Origin: Rhodocyclaceae bacterium
Lineage (GTDB): Bacteria; Pseudomonadota; Gammaproteobacteria; Burkholderiales; Rhodocyclaceae
Reading direction: 5' to 3'
DNA length: 64,000 nucleotides
Assembly (NCBI GenBank): GCA_026415155.1
Contig: JAOAHQ010000032.1
Coordinates: 42,014 to 106,013 of the forward strand
Shown: piece by piece, positions 7,598 through 17,050 of the stretch
Numbering within the stretch: position 1 is the first letter of the stretch
Layout of the letters: each line of letters opens with the position of its first letter
Notes under the pieces: generated by a model
The model's input: only the letters and a program-made list of their open reading frames with translations
Told to the model about the DNA's origin: nothing
Databases searched by the model: none
Translations under genes and position numbers: made by a program

Positions 7598-9376
7598 ATG
7601 GCCAGCTATACGGCCCCCTTACGCGACATGCGCTTCGTCTATCACGAGCTCATGGATGGGGCGGCGCTGCGCCGCTTGCCCGGCTATGAAGAGATCGATG
7701 CCGAGCTCGTCGATAGCGTGCTCGAGGAAGCGGCCAAGTTCTGCGAGCAGGAGCTCGTGCCGCTCAATCGCCCGGGCGACGAGGAAGGCTGCCGCTTCGT
7801 TGCCGGCGAAGTCTTCACGCCCAAGGGCTTCAAGGAGGCCTATGCGGCCTTCACGGCGGCCGGCTGGAGCGCCTTGGCCTTCGATCCGGCCTATGGCGGG
7901 CAGGGCTTGCCGAAGAGCCTGTCGCTCCTCGTCGATGAGATGCTCTGCGCGAGCAACGTGTCGTTCTGGCTCTATGTGAGCCTTACGCATGGCGCCTACC
8001 AGGCGATGCGCCTCTATGCCGACGAGGAGCTCAAGGCGCGTTACTTTCCCAAGATGGCGGCGGGGGCGTGGAGCGGCACGATGTGCCTGACCGAGCCGCA
8101 TTGCGGCACCGATCTGGGCCTATTGCGCACGCGCGCCGAGCCCGCGCCTGATGGCAGCTACCGCATCACGGGCACGAAGATCTTCATCACCGGCGGCGAG
8201 CACGATCTCACCGAGAACATCGTCCATCTCGTGCTGGCGCGTCTGCCCGATGCGCCGCCCGGCATCAAGGGCATCAGCCTCTTTCTCGTGCCGAAGTTCC
8301 TCGTCCATGACGATGGTTCGCTCGGCGCGCGAAATGCCGTCTCTTGCGGCGCCATCGAGCACAAGATGGGCATACAGGCCTCGGCGACCTGCGTCATGAA
8401 TTTCGATGGCGCGACGGGCTACCTGATCGGCGAACCCCACCGCGGCATGCGCGCGATGTTCGCGATGATGAACACCGAGCGCCTCGCGATGGGCCTGCAG
8501 GCGATCGGCCATGCCGAAGCGGCCTACCAGGGGGCGCTTGCCTGGGCGCGCGAGCGGCTGCAAGGGCGCGCTGCCGGCGGCGCGAAACATCCCGAGCAGC
8601 CTGCCGACCCCTTGATCGTCCATCCCGACGTGCGGCGCATGCTGCTCACGCAGCGCGCGCTCGTGCAAGGCATGCGCGCGACGGCCGCCTGGGTGGGCGA
8701 GGCGCTCGATGTCGCGCTCAAAGCCTCCGAGGCCGAACGGCGGCAGCAGGCGGAGGATTTCCTTGCTCTCATGACGCCGATCGTCAAGGGCTTTTTCACC
8801 GATCTCGGCTTCGAGTGCGCCAATCTCGGCGTGCAGGTGATGGGGGGGCATGGCTACATCCGCGAGCACGGCATGGAGCAGCACGTGCGCGATGCGCGCA
8901 TCGCGCAGATCTACGAAGGCGCGAATGGCATCCAGGCGATGGATCTTGCGGCGCGCAAGCTGCCGATGCATGAGGGGCGGCTTGCCGAAGCCTTCTTCAG
9001 GCCGGTAAACGAATTCATCGCCGAATGCGCGAGTGATGCGAGGATGGCCGAGTTCGTCGCGCCATTGAAGGCCGCGCTCGAGCGGCTGCGCCATGCGGTC
9101 GACTTCGTGCTCGCGCAGCGAGAGGCCAGCGAGGTCGGCGCCGCAGCCTACGATCTGATGCATCTCTTTGGTTACACGGTGCTTGCTTATCAGTGGGCGA
9201 AGATGGCGCGCATTGGGCTCGCGAAGGAGGCGGGAGAGGAGGCGGCGTTCTACCGCGCTAAGGTTGAGACGGCGCGCTTTTACATGCAGCGCATCCTGCC
9301 GCGCAGCGAGGGGCTTGCCGCCGCCCTGCGCGCCGGGGGCAGAAGCATCATGGCATTCGACGACGCCGGCTGGTGA
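7598..9376 (+). CDS. Acyl-CoA dehydrogenase (large DmdC/AcdH type)
   Basis: A 592-residue FAD acyl-CoA dehydrogenase of the long subfamily with an N-terminal extension and an extra C-terminal helical domain, as in DmdC-type enzymes. Features: [19 protein letters not shown] in the middle domain, [11 protein letters not shown], and the C-terminal base region [16 protein letters not shown] with the catalytic Glu at about E440. AGGAGGAGGAAAG precedes the chosen ATG. It is the first gene after the LiuR promoter and is followed within 26 bases by etfB, so its electrons go to the ETF encoded next door. The substrate could be a short or branched acyl-CoA. Confidence 0.9.
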   Translation: MASYTAPLRDMRFVYHELMDGAALRRLPGYEEIDAELVDSVLEEAAKFCEQELVPLNRPGDEEGCRFVAGEVFTPKGFKEAYAAFTAAGWSALAFDPAYGGQGLPKSLSLLVDEMLCASNVSFWLYVSLTHGAYQAMRLYADEELKARYFPKMAAGAWSGTMCLTEPHCGTDLGLLRTRAEPAPDGSYRITGTKIFITGGEHDLTENIVHLVLARLPDAPPGIKGISLFLVPKFLVHDDGSLGARNAVSCGAIEHKMGIQASATCVMNFDGATGYLIGEPHRGMRAMFAMMNTERLAMGLQAIGHAEAAYQGALAWARERLQGRAAGGAKHPEQPADPLIVHPDVRRMLLTQRALVQGMRATAAWVGEALDVALKASEAERRQQAEDFLALMTPIVKGFFTDLGFECANLGVQVMGGHGYIREHGMEQHVRDARIAQIYEGANGIQAMDLAARKLPMHEGRLAEAFFRPVNEFIAECASDARMAEFVAPLKAALERLRHAVDFVLAQREASEVGAAAYDLMHLFGYTVLAYQWAKMARIGLAKEAGEEAAFYRAKVETARFYMQRILPRSEGLAAALRAGGRSIMAFDDAGW

Positions 9377-9401
9377 CCGGCGCGAGAGCAGAGGAGGCCG
9401 C

Positions 9402-10154
9402 ATGAAGATACTCGTGCCCGTCAAGCGGGTGATCGACTACAACGTCAAGGCGCGCGTCAAGGCCGATGGTTCTGGGATGGAACTGGCCAACGTCAAGATG
9501 GCGATGAATCCCTTCGACGAAATCGCCGTCGAGGAGGCGGTGCGCTTGAAGGAAGCCGGCGTGGCCAGCGAAATCGTCGCTGTGAGCTGCGGCGAGGCGA
9601 AATGCCAGGAGCAATTGCGGCAGGCGCTCGCGCTTGGCGCCGATCGCGCCTTGCTCGTCGAGACCACGGTCGAGCTGCAGCCCTTGGCCGTTGCGAAGCT
9701 CCTCAAGGCCATCGTCGATCGCGAGGCGCCGCGGCTCGTCATCCTCGGCAAGCAGGCGATCGACGACGATGCGAACCAGACCGGCCAGATGCTCGCCGCG
9801 CTGCTCGACTGGCCGCAGGCGACCTTCGCCTCGAAGGTGGCCGTGCGTGGGGAGGAAATCGAGGTGACGCGCGAGATCGACGGCGGGCTGGAGACGCTCG
9901 CCATGACGCTGCCAGCCGTCGTGACCACCGATCTGCGCTTGAATGAGCCGCGCTATGCCACGCTGCCCAACATCATGAAGGCGAAGAAAAAGCCGCTCGA
10001 GACGCTCACTCCCGCCGAGCTTGGCGTCGATGTTGCGCCGCGCCTGGCGACCCTCAAGGTCGAAGAGCCGCCGGCGAGAAAGGCCGGCGTCAAGGTGGCC
10101 TCGGTGGCCGAACTCGTCGACAAACTGCGTCATGAAGCGAAGGTGATTCCATGA
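9402..10154 (+). CDS. etfB: Electron transfer flavoprotein beta subunit
   Basis: EtfB (250 residues, full length) pairs with EtfA to carry electrons from acyl-CoA dehydrogenases to the quinone pool. It begins [16 protein letters not shown], carries the recognition-loop signature [17 protein letters not shown], and ends in the C-terminal EtfA-clasping arm. GAGGAGG lies 5 bases before the ATG. The stop overlaps the etfA ATG (ATGA). The position between an acyl-CoA dehydrogenase and ETF-quinone oxidoreductase in a LiuR-controlled operon indicates a catabolic ETF. Confidence 0.96.
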   Translation: MKILVPVKRVIDYNVKARVKADGSGMELANVKMAMNPFDEIAVEEAVRLKEAGVASEIVAVSCGEAKCQEQLRQALALGADRALLVETTVELQPLAVAKLLKAIVDREAPRLVILGKQAIDDDANQTGQMLAALLDWPQATFASKVAVRGEEIEVTREIDGGLETLAMTLPAVVTTDLRLNEPRYATLPNIMKAKKKPLETLTPAELGVDVAPRLATLKVEEPPARKAGVKVASVAELVDKLRHEAKVIP

Positions 10155-11095
10155 GCGCTGCAAACAAGGTCCTGGTCATTGCCGAACACGACAATCGCCA
10201 GCTCAAGAAGGCGACGCTGTGCACGATCCGCTGCGCGGCGCAGTTGGGGGAAGTGCATCTGCTCATCGCCGGCAGCGGCTGCGCGGCGGCTGCCGAGGCG
10301 GCGAGCCAGGTCGAGGGTGTTGCCAAGGTGCTTTGCAGTGATGATGCGCGCTATGCCCATCCGCTCGCCGCCGCGCTCGCGCCGCTCGTGACATCAGTCG
10401 CCCATGGTTACAGCCATCTCCTGGCGCCGGCGACGACCTTCGGCAAGGACTTGATGCCGCGGGTAGCCGCCAAGCTCGACGTTGCGCAGATTTCGGATGT
10501 CATCGCCATCGTCTCGCCCGATACCTTCAAGCGGCCCATCTATGCGGGCAATGGCATCGCCACGGTGCAAAGCCGCGATGCCATCAAGGTGCTCACGGTG
10601 CGCGCCACCGCGTTCGATCCGGCAAAAGTCGGCGCGGGCGGCACGGCCCTCATCGAGGCGCTCGCCCCTATAGACGTGCCGGCGCACACGCGTTTCGTCG
10701 GCCAGGCGCTCGCCGCTTCAGACCGGCCGGAGCTCACCCAGGCGCGCGTCATCGTCTCGGGCGGGCGCGGCTTGGGCAGCGCCGAGAACTTTCATCTGCT
10801 CGACAAACTCGCCGACAAGCTCGGAGCGGCCGTCGGCGCCTCGCGCGCCGCGGTCGACGCCGGCTTCGCGCCGAACGACTGGCAGGTCGGCCAGACCGGC
10901 AAGATCGTCGCGCCGGAGCTTTACATCGCCGTCGGCATCTCGGGCGCCATCCAGCATCTCGCCGGCATGAAGGACAGCAAGGTGATCGTCGCGAACAACA
11001 AGGATCCCGAGGCGCCGATCTTCCAGGTGGCCGATTACGGCCTCGTCGCCGATCTCTTTCAGGCGGTGCCTGAGCTCACCGCGGCCCTGGGGTAG
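10151..11095 (+). CDS. etfA: Electron transfer flavoprotein alpha subunit
   Basis: EtfA (314 residues) binds the redox FAD. The C-terminal FAD domain shows [32 protein letters not shown], and [13 protein letters not shown], all diagnostic. The N-terminal domain shows the [16 protein letters not shown] segment. A variant copy of the dispersed repeat is read in frame as AKVGAGGTA at the boundary between the two domains, where other EtfA proteins have a Gly/Ser/Ala-rich stretch of similar length. It is coupled to etfB by ATGA and lies 3 bases before the ETF-quinone oxidoreductase gene. Confidence 0.96.
   Translation: MSAANKVLVIAEHDNRQLKKATLCTIRCAAQLGEVHLLIAGSGCAAAAEAASQVEGVAKVLCSDDARYAHPLAAALAPLVTSVAHGYSHLLAPATTFGKDLMPRVAAKLDVAQISDVIAIVSPDTFKRPIYAGNGIATVQSRDAIKVLTVRATAFDPAKVGAGGTALIEALAPIDVPAHTRFVGQALAASDRPELTQARVIVSGGRGLGSAENFHLLDKLADKLGAAVGASRAAVDAGFAPNDWQVGQTGKIVAPELYIAVGISGAIQHLAGMKDSKVIVANNKDPEAPIFQVADYGLVADLFQAVPELTAALG
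10625..10648 (+). repeat. Dispersed repeat, copy d (in etfA)
   Basis: Class II variant (GTCGGCGCGGGCGGCACGGC) in the sense direction, read KVGAGGTA, at the EtfA domain boundary. ETF alpha proteins already have a Gly/Ser-rich stretch here, so independent origin is possible. Confidence 0.5.
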
Positions 11096-11098
11096 GCG

Positions 11099-12745
11099 AT
11101 GGAACGCGAGGAGATGGAATTCGACGTGCTCGTCGTCGGCGGCGGACCGGCGGGGCTGGCCTGCGCGATCCGGCTCAAACAGCTCGCCGCCGCGGCCGGG
11201 CGCGAGCTCTCGGTCTGTCTCCTCGAAAAAGGCGCCGAGATCGGCGCCCACATCCTCTCGGGCGCAGTGTTTGAGACGCGCGCCCTCGATGAGCTCATCC
11301 CCGATTGGCGCGCGCGCGGCGCGCCGCTTGGCGTGCCCGTCTTGCGCGACGAGGTCTATTACTTTCCGCACGAGAGCAATGCGCTGCGGCTGCCGGGCTT
11401 CGCGCTGCCGAAGACGATGCACAATGCGGGCAACTACGTGATCAGCCTCGGCAAGCTCTGCCGCTGGCTCGGCAGCGAGGCCGAGGCGCTCGGGGTCGAA
11501 ATCTTTCCGGGCTTTGCGGCGGCAGAGCTCTTGATCGAGGCGGGCGTCGTCACAGGCGTCGTCACAGGCGAGCTCGGCCGCGCGAAGGATGGCAGCGAAA
11601 AACCCGACTACCAGCCGGGCATGGCGCTCAAGGCCAAATACACGGTGTTTGCCGAAGGCTGCCGTGGCCACTTGGGCAAGGCGCTCATCGAGCGCTTCGA
11701 TCTGGCGGCGGGCCGCGATCCGCAGCACTATGCAATCGGCTTGAAGGAGCTGTGGGAAGTGCCTGCAGAACGCCACGAGCCGGGCCTCGTCGTGCATGGC
11801 GCCGGCTGGCCGCTCGAGGGCAACGCAAACGGCGGCTCCTTCCTCTATCACGGCGAGGACAATACGATCGCCGTCGGCCTCATCGTCGATCTCAACTACG
11901 CGAACCCCTACCTCTCGCCCTTCGAGGAATTCCAGCGCTTCAAGCAGCATCCGGTCATCCGCCGCCATCTCGCCGGCGGCCGGCGCATCGCCTATGGCGC
12001 GCGCGCGATCGCCAAGGGAGGCTTCTCTTCGCTGCCGAAGATGCACTTTCCCGGCGGGCTATTGATCGGCTGCGATGCCGGCACGCTCAACTTCGCCAAG
12101 ATCAAGGGCAGCCATACGGCGATGAAGTCGGGGCTCATCGCCGCCGAAACGATCTTCGCCGCGCTCGAGCAGGACAGAGCAGGCGGGCGCGACCTCGTCG
12201 AGTTCGAGACGGCCTTACGCGCCTCCTGGCTCTATGAAGAGCTTTATGCGGCGCGCAATTTCGGCGCCGCGCTGCACCGCTTCGGCACGCTCTTCGGGGG
12301 CGCCTTCAACTGGATCGACCAGAACCTCTTTGGCGGCCGACTGCCCGTGACGCTGCACGATCCCGAGCCCGATCACATGCGGCTCAAGCCCGCCGCCGAA
12401 TGCGCGCCGATCGTCTATGAAAAGCCCGATGGCGTGATCTCCTTCGATCGCTTGAGCTCCGTCTTCCTCTCCAACACGAACCACGAAGAAGACCAGCCGG
12501 CGCATCTGAAGCTTACCGATCCTGGGCTTGCCTTGACGGTGAATCTTGCGCGCTATGCTGCGCCGGAGACGCGCTACTGCCCCGCCGGCGTCTATGAAAT
12601 CGTCGAGGAGGCCGGCGGGCCGCGCCTCGTGATCAATGCGCAGAACTGCCTGCACTGCAAGACCTGCGACATCAAGGATCCCGGCCAGAACATCCGCTGG
12701 CTGCCCCCCGAAGGCGGCGGCGGGCCGGTCTATGGGGCGATGTGA
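11099..12745 (+). CDS. Electron transfer flavoprotein-ubiquinone oxidoreductase
   Basis: ETF-QO (548 residues) passes electrons from ETF to ubiquinone at the inner membrane. The FAD dinucleotide motif VVGGGPAGLACAIRLK lies near the N-terminus, with EIGAHILSGAVFETRALDEL following. The C-terminal [4Fe-4S] cluster ligands are C494, C517, C520 and C523 (RYCPAGVYE, NCLHCKTCDIKDP). Length matches the family. It starts 3 bases after etfA. A short tandem duplication (GVVTGVVTG) lies near residue 150. Its stop overlaps the next start (TGATG). Confidence 0.96.
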   Translation: MEREEMEFDVLVVGGGPAGLACAIRLKQLAAAAGRELSVCLLEKGAEIGAHILSGAVFETRALDELIPDWRARGAPLGVPVLRDEVYYFPHESNALRLPGFALPKTMHNAGNYVISLGKLCRWLGSEAEALGVEIFPGFAAAELLIEAGVVTGVVTGELGRAKDGSEKPDYQPGMALKAKYTVFAEGCRGHLGKALIERFDLAAGRDPQHYAIGLKELWEVPAERHEPGLVVHGAGWPLEGNANGGSFLYHGEDNTIAVGLIVDLNYANPYLSPFEEFQRFKQHPVIRRHLAGGRRIAYGARAIAKGGFSSLPKMHFPGGLLIGCDAGTLNFAKIKGSHTAMKSGLIAAETIFAALEQDRAGGRDLVEFETALRASWLYEELYAARNFGAALHRFGTLFGGAFNWIDQNLFGGRLPVTLHDPEPDHMRLKPAAECAPIVYEKPDGVISFDRLSSVFLSNTNHEEDQPAHLKLTDPGLALTVNLARYAAPETRYCPAGVYEIVEEAGGPRLVINAQNCLHCKTCDIKDPGQNIRWLPPEGGGGPVYGAM

Positions 12746-13767
12746 TGAACGCACCGCTCATGCCAACCACTTCGCTCGTGAGCTTCGGCCTGCAAGGCGA
12801 AGTGGCGCCGGGCGTCCTTTGGCTGCGCCTGCCGCTGCCTTTCAAGCCCGAAGACCATATCAACGTCTGGCTGCTTGAGGACGGGGAAGGATTCGTCCTC
12901 GTCGATACGGGGCTTGCCGATGCAGAAAGCCGCCTGCTCTGGGAGGCGGCACAAAATTCGGCGCTGGGAGGACGGCCCATCAAGCGCGTTTTCGTCACCC
13001 ATCACCATCCCGACCACATCGGCCTGGCCGCCTGGTTCGCCACGCACCATGGCGCCGCTATCCATTTGCCGGCGCGGGAAGCGGAGCTTGCCCGGCGGTT
13101 GCTGGGTGTGCAAGACGATGCGGCGCTCAAGGCGCGCTATGCCGCCCACGGCATGCCTGTGGAGGCGGACTTCGTCGAGCTGCGCCATCGCTTCTATCGC
13201 GAGCATGTCGCTGCCTTGCCGGACGAGATTTTCTCAGTCGAGGATGAAGCGCGCTTCGTGATCGGCGGCGTCGAATGGATCGCCCTTTTGGCCGGCGGCC
13301 ATACCCCTGCACACCTGTTGCTTCACTGCCCCGCCAGGCAGCTTCTCATCGCAGGCGATCACATCCTGCCGGAGATCGTCACCAACATCGGCGCGCTCTC
13401 GTTCGATCCCGATGCAACGCCGGTCGCCGACTACTTCGCCTCGCTCGAACGCCTGGCGCGGCTGCCCGCCGACACCCTCGTGCTGCCGGCGCACGGCCTG
13501 CCTTTCCATGGGTTGCAGGCGCGCAGCGAGGCGCTCGCGGCGATCCATCACGAGCACTTGGCGCGGGTGCTGGCCGCCACTGCGCATGCCGATACGGTCT
13601 GGGGCCTGCTGCCGCACATTTATGGGCGCGAGATGACGGGCCTGGCCGCCTTGCTCGCCTTCAACCAGACCAAGGCCTATCTCGATCACCTGGTGGCCCA
13701 GCGCCGCGTCTTAAGCGAGCAGGATGCCGCCGGCATCGTGCGCTATCGGCCATTCCTGGCCGACTGA
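12745..13767 (+). CDS. Metallo-beta-lactamase fold hydrolase (glyoxalase II-like)
   Basis: A 340-residue MBL-fold hydrolase. The dinuclear metal motif is THHHPDHIG (H86, H88, D90, H91), followed by [12 protein letters not shown], the AGDHILP aspartate, and [10 protein letters not shown] (last histidine), then a helical C-terminal domain. This fits the glyoxalase II/thioesterase-like group seen in acyl-CoA gene clusters. By context it may hydrolyse a CoA or glutathione thioester formed in branched-chain catabolism, but nothing fixes the substrate. The ATG at 12745 overlaps the ETF-QO stop; an in-frame GTG at 12742 is possible. Confidence 0.85.
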   Translation: MNAPLMPTTSLVSFGLQGEVAPGVLWLRLPLPFKPEDHINVWLLEDGEGFVLVDTGLADAESRLLWEAAQNSALGGRPIKRVFVTHHHPDHIGLAAWFATHHGAAIHLPAREAELARRLLGVQDDAALKARYAAHGMPVEADFVELRHRFYREHVAALPDEIFSVEDEARFVIGGVEWIALLAGGHTPAHLLLHCPARQLLIAGDHILPEIVTNIGALSFDPDATPVADYFASLERLARLPADTLVLPAHGLPFHGLQARSEALAAIHHEHLARVLAATAHADTVWGLLPHIYGREMTGLAALLAFNQTKAYLDHLVAQRRVLSEQDAAGIVRYRPFLAD

Positions 13768-13774
13768 GATTGCC

Positions 13775-15382
13775 ATGACCGTCCTCAAGTCCAAACTAAA
13801 TCCCAAGAGTCCGGAATTCATCGCCAATGCCGCGGCGATGCAGGCGCTCGTCGCCGATCTCGATGAGAAATTGGCACGGGTCAGACAAGGGGGGGCCGAA
13901 GAAGCGCGTCAGAAACACATAGCGCGCGGCAAGCTGCTCGCGCGCGATCGCATCGATCATCTGCTCGATGCCGGCGCGCCTTTCCTCGAGATCGCGCCGC
14001 TCGCCGCGCTGGGGCTTTACAACGACGAAGTGCCCGCGGCGGGGGTCGTGGCCGGCATCGGCCGCGTCAGCGGCGTCGAGTGCATGATCGTCGCCAACGA
14101 CGCGACGGTGAAAGGCGGCACCTACTATCCGCTCACCGTCAAGAAACATCTCAGGGCGCAGGAGATCGCGCGCGAGAACCGCCTGCCTTGCCTCTATCTC
14201 GTCGATTCGGGCGGCGCCTATCTGCCGATGCAAGACGAGGTGTTTCCCGACAAGGAACACTTCGGCCGCATCTTTTACAACCAGGCGAACCTTTCGGCGG
14301 CCGGCATTCCGCAGATCGCCCTCGTGATGGGTTCCTGCACCGCGGGCGGCGCTTATGTTCCGGCGATGTCGGACGAATCGGTGATCGTCAAGAACCAAGG
14401 CACGATCTTTTTGGGCGGCCCGCCGCTCGTCAAGGCGGCGACGGGCGAGGTCGTCTCGGCCGAAGAGCTGGGCGGCGGCGACGTGCATACGCGCATCTCG
14501 GGGGTGTGCGATCACCTTGCCGAGAACGATCTGCATGCGCTCGCCATCGCGCGGCGCATCGTCGCCAATCTCAACTGGAAGAAGCAGATCGCGCTCGAGC
14601 TCGCGACCCCCGAGGAGCCGCTTTATGACCCCGCCGAGCTCTATGGCGTGATTCCCGCCGATACGAGGAAGCCCTACGACGTGCGTGAGGTCATCATTCG
14701 CCTCGTCGATGGCTCGCGCTTCGACGAATTCAAGGCGCGCTATGGCACGACGCTCGTGACAGGCTTCGCACATCTCTACGGCTATCCCATCGGCATCGTC
14801 GCCAACAATGGCATTCTGTTCTCGGAAGCGGCCTTGAAAGGCGCCCACTTCATCGAGCTGTGCTGCCAGCGCGGCATTCCGCTGCTCTTTTTGCAGAACA
14901 TCACCGGCTTCATGGTCGGCAGAAAGTATGAAAACGGCGGCATCGCCAAGGATGGCGCGAAGATGGTCACGGCGGTGGCCACGGCGCAGGTGCCGAAATT
15001 CACCGTGCTGATCGGCGGCTCCTTCGGCGCTGGCAACTATGGCATGTGCGGCCGCGCCTATGGGCCGCGTTTCCTCTGGAGCTGGCCCAATAGCCGCATC
15101 TCGGTGATGGGCGGCGAGCAGGCCGCCTCGGTGCTCGCCACGATCAAGCGCGATGGCCTGGAGGCGGCCGGCAAGACCTGGAGCACCGAAGAGGAGGAGG
15201 CCTTCAAGGCGCCGATCCGCCAGCAATACGAGACACAAGGCCATCCTTACTACGCCACGGCTCGGCTGTGGGACGACGGCATCCTCGATCCGCGAAAGAC
15301 GCGCCGCGCGCTGGGGCTCGCCATCTCGGCGGCGCTCAATGCGCCAATCGCGCCGACCAAGTTCGGCGTCTTCCGCATGTAG
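13775..15382 (+). CDS. liuB: Methylcrotonyl-CoA carboxylase carboxyltransferase (beta) subunit
   Basis: A 535-residue carboxyltransferase that moves CO2 from biotin to 3-methylcrotonyl-CoA in leucine breakdown. Family features are the start [15 protein letters not shown], the oxyanion segments [14 protein letters not shown] and [18 protein letters not shown], and [19 protein letters not shown] near the C-terminus. It is full length. The operon also carries the biotin subunit (liuD), liuC and isovaleryl-CoA dehydrogenase, which favours methylcrotonyl- over geranyl-CoA, though the paralogous geranyl-CoA enzymes look alike. The Shine-Dalgarno sequence is weak. Confidence 0.93.
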   Translation: MTVLKSKLNPKSPEFIANAAAMQALVADLDEKLARVRQGGAEEARQKHIARGKLLARDRIDHLLDAGAPFLEIAPLAALGLYNDEVPAAGVVAGIGRVSGVECMIVANDATVKGGTYYPLTVKKHLRAQEIARENRLPCLYLVDSGGAYLPMQDEVFPDKEHFGRIFYNQANLSAAGIPQIALVMGSCTAGGAYVPAMSDESVIVKNQGTIFLGGPPLVKAATGEVVSAEELGGGDVHTRISGVCDHLAENDLHALAIARRIVANLNWKKQIALELATPEEPLYDPAELYGVIPADTRKPYDVREVIIRLVDGSRFDEFKARYGTTLVTGFAHLYGYPIGIVANNGILFSEAALKGAHFIELCCQRGIPLLFLQNITGFMVGRKYENGGIAKDGAKMVTAVATAQVPKFTVLIGGSFGAGNYGMCGRAYGPRFLWSWPNSRISVMGGEQAASVLATIKRDGLEAAGKTWSTEEEEAFKAPIRQQYETQGHPYYATARLWDDGILDPRKTRRALGLAISAALNAPIAPTKFGVFRM

Positions 15383-15390
15383 GAGCGCGC

Positions 15391-16176
15391 ATGTATCAGA
15401 CCATCCTCACCGAGATCGATGCGGGCGTCGGCATCGTCACCTTAAACCGCCCCGAACGCCACAACGCTTTCGACGACGTGATGATCCAGGAGCTTGCCAA
15501 GGCGCTGGCGGCGATGGCACAGGATGAGACCGTGCGCCTCGTCGTGATCTCGAGCACCGGCAAGAGCTTCTGCGCCGGCGCGGATCTCACCTGGATGCAG
15601 CGCGCCGCTGGTTACAGCCGCGAGGAAAACCGGCGCGATGCGAGGGAACTGGCCAAGATGCTGCTAGCCGTCGCCGAATGCCCCAAGCCGGTGATTGCGC
15701 GTGTGCAGGGGCCGGCCTATGGCGGCGGGGTGGGGCTCATCGCCGCCTGCGACATCGCCGTGGCGAGCTTCGAGGCCAAGTTTGCGCTCACCGAGGTCAA
15801 GCTCGGCCTGATTCCCGCCGTCATTGGCCCGCACGTCATTGCAGCGATTGGCGCGCGCCATGCGCGGCGTTACATGCTGACCGCGGAAAGCTTCTCGGCT
15901 GCCGAAGCCTATCGCCTCGGCCTCATCCACGAGATGGTGGCCGACGAGGCCGGCCTCGATGCCGCGATCGGCGAGTGGGTCGCGGCAATCCTGAAGAACG
16001 GCCCGCAGGCGCTCGCCGAAGCCAAGGCGCTCATTCGTGCCATCGCCGGCCGGCCGCTCGGCCCCGAGGTGGTCGAGGACACCGTCGAGCGCATCGCTCG
16101 CTTGCGCGTCTCGCCCGAAGGGCAGGAGGGCCTGAATGCCTTCTTGCAAAAGCGCAAGCCGAACTGGGTGCGGTGA
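15391..16176 (+). CDS. liuC: Methylglutaconyl-CoA hydratase (enoyl-CoA hydratase family)
   Basis: A 261-residue crotonase-fold protein, assigned as methylglutaconyl-CoA hydratase from its place between liuB and liuD. It has the start VGIVTLNRPERHNAFDD, the oxyanion segment SFCAGADLTWMQ, and the active-site stretch GPAYGGGVGLIAACDIAVA followed by FALTEVKLGLIPAVIGPHV with a catalytic-type glutamate. The ATG is 9 bases after the liuB stop with AGGAG before it. The 74-base gap after it, followed by the antitoxin-Fic pair, interrupts the usual liuC-liuD continuity. Confidence 0.9.
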   Translation: MYQTILTEIDAGVGIVTLNRPERHNAFDDVMIQELAKALAAMAQDETVRLVVISSTGKSFCAGADLTWMQRAAGYSREENRRDARELAKMLLAVAECPKPVIARVQGPAYGGGVGLIAACDIAVASFEAKFALTEVKLGLIPAVIGPHVIAAIGARHARRYMLTAESFSAAEAYRLGLIHEMVADEAGLDAAIGEWVAAILKNGPQALAEAKALIRAIAGRPLGPEVVEDTVERIARLRVSPEGQEGLNAFLQKRKPNWVR

Positions 16177-16250
16177 GCGGAGCATGGTTGTGATGAATTC
16201 CCTGCCCTCTGCCGGAAAATGCGAGGATAATGTTCGCGAGGAGCGCGCCC

Positions 16251-16442
16251 ATGACCCTGCAGCAACGCCAACGACTGGAACAGCGCCTGAGAATTTGGCG
16301 CGAGGCGCATCCGGACGCAGCGAGCCTGCGGGCGGCCTATCGCCAACGGGTGCTCAGCCTGACGATCGAGTCGATGGCGCTGGAGCGGCAGCCCGTCGAT
16401 GCGATACGGCTGGCTCAGCTCCTGACTCGACCCAGCCGTTAG
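16251..16442 (+). CDS. Small VbhA/FicA-like putative antitoxin of Fic
   Basis: A 63-residue helical protein (MTLQQRQRLEQRLRIWR start) directly upstream of the Fic gene. It contains SLTIES (residues ~37-42), close to the antidote motif (S/T)xxxE(G/N) by which VbhA-type antitoxins push a glutamate into the Fic ATP site. Here the last position is Ser. A second helix (DAIRLAQLLTR) follows. GCGAGGAG lies 6-7 bases before this ATG; an ATG at 16230 is an alternative. I do not recognise a named family, and the role is inferred from position, size and motif. Confidence 0.6.
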   Translation: MTLQQRQRLEQRLRIWREAHPDAASLRAAYRQRVLSLTIESMALERQPVDAIRLAQLLTRPSR

Positions 16443-16477
16443 ACGCAACGCGTGAGCTTGCGACTGCCGCAGGTGTA

Positions 16478-17005
16478 TTGACCTATACCGAGCTGGCGGA
16501 GCGACTCGCCGTCAATATCGCCCGCTGCCTGGATGCGCTGCTCGAGAATGATCCTGGCGACATCGATATCTCCAGCGGCTGGATCCGCGCTTTGCACCAG
16601 CAGATCGCCGGTGATCTCTTTCCAGAATGGGCAGGCCGTTTCCGGACAGTCGAAGTGCAGGTCGGTACCCATTTTCCACCCGCACCGCATACCGTTGCTC
16701 TTCATGTGGAGAATTTCTGCCGCGATCTCGCTGAACGCATTAAGCATGTCGAGAGTGCCGAGTCGATCGCGAAGCTTCTTGCCTGGGCGGATTGGCGCTT
16801 CCAGTGGATTCATCCATTCAAAGATTTCAATGGCCGCGTCGGCCGTATTCTGCTCGTCGCCCTTTGCTACAAACTGAATCTTCCCCCCGTCTCGCCGGCC
16901 GTTGACGAAGCGGGGCGCACCAAATATTTCGCGGCCTTGCGACAAGCGGATCGCGGCGATTTCGCAGCACTCGAGGAACTCTGGATCGAAAGGCTTGGCG
17001 CATGA
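16478..17005 (+). CDS. Fic/DOC-family protein (putative AMPylating toxin)
   Basis: Fic proteins transfer AMP or other nucleotide moieties to hydroxyl side chains of target proteins. The active-site motif is HPFKDFNGRVGR, the variant with Phe at the usual Gly position, giving the catalytic His and the anion-binding Asn/Arg. Upstream WADWRFQWIHPF and downstream ILLVALCYKLNLPPV fit the Fic core. The frame is open far upstream, overlapping the antitoxin gene, but no ATG or GTG lies between the antitoxin end and the domain. A TTG at 16478 with AGG upstream is the best start (175 residues) and is uncertain. It sits between liuC and liuD in a catabolic operon. Confidence 0.78.
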   Translation: MTYTELAERLAVNIARCLDALLENDPGDIDISSGWIRALHQQIAGDLFPEWAGRFRTVEVQVGTHFPPAPHTVALHVENFCRDLAERIKHVESAESIAKLLAWADWRFQWIHPFKDFNGRVGRILLVALCYKLNLPPVSPAVDEAGRTKYFAALRQADRGDFAALEELWIERLGA

Positions 17006-17007
17006 AT

Positions 17008-17030
17008 GCCGTCCTGCCCGTGCCGACTTT
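17008..17030 (-). repeat. Dispersed repeat, copy e (intergenic, fic-liuD)
   Basis: Reverse-orientation copy of the GGCACGGGC subtype. It fills most of the 45-base gap between the fic stop and the liuD start. It is transcribed with the operon. Confidence 0.75.
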
Positions 17031-17050
17031 TGGAGAGGGGCGCATGCACG

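Noticed and set aside
11541..11572. Tandem GTCGTCACAGGC repeat in the ETF-QO gene (GVVTGVVTG)
   Set aside because: It is a single short in-frame duplication in a loop and does not disturb the gene. No sign of a larger repeat family.
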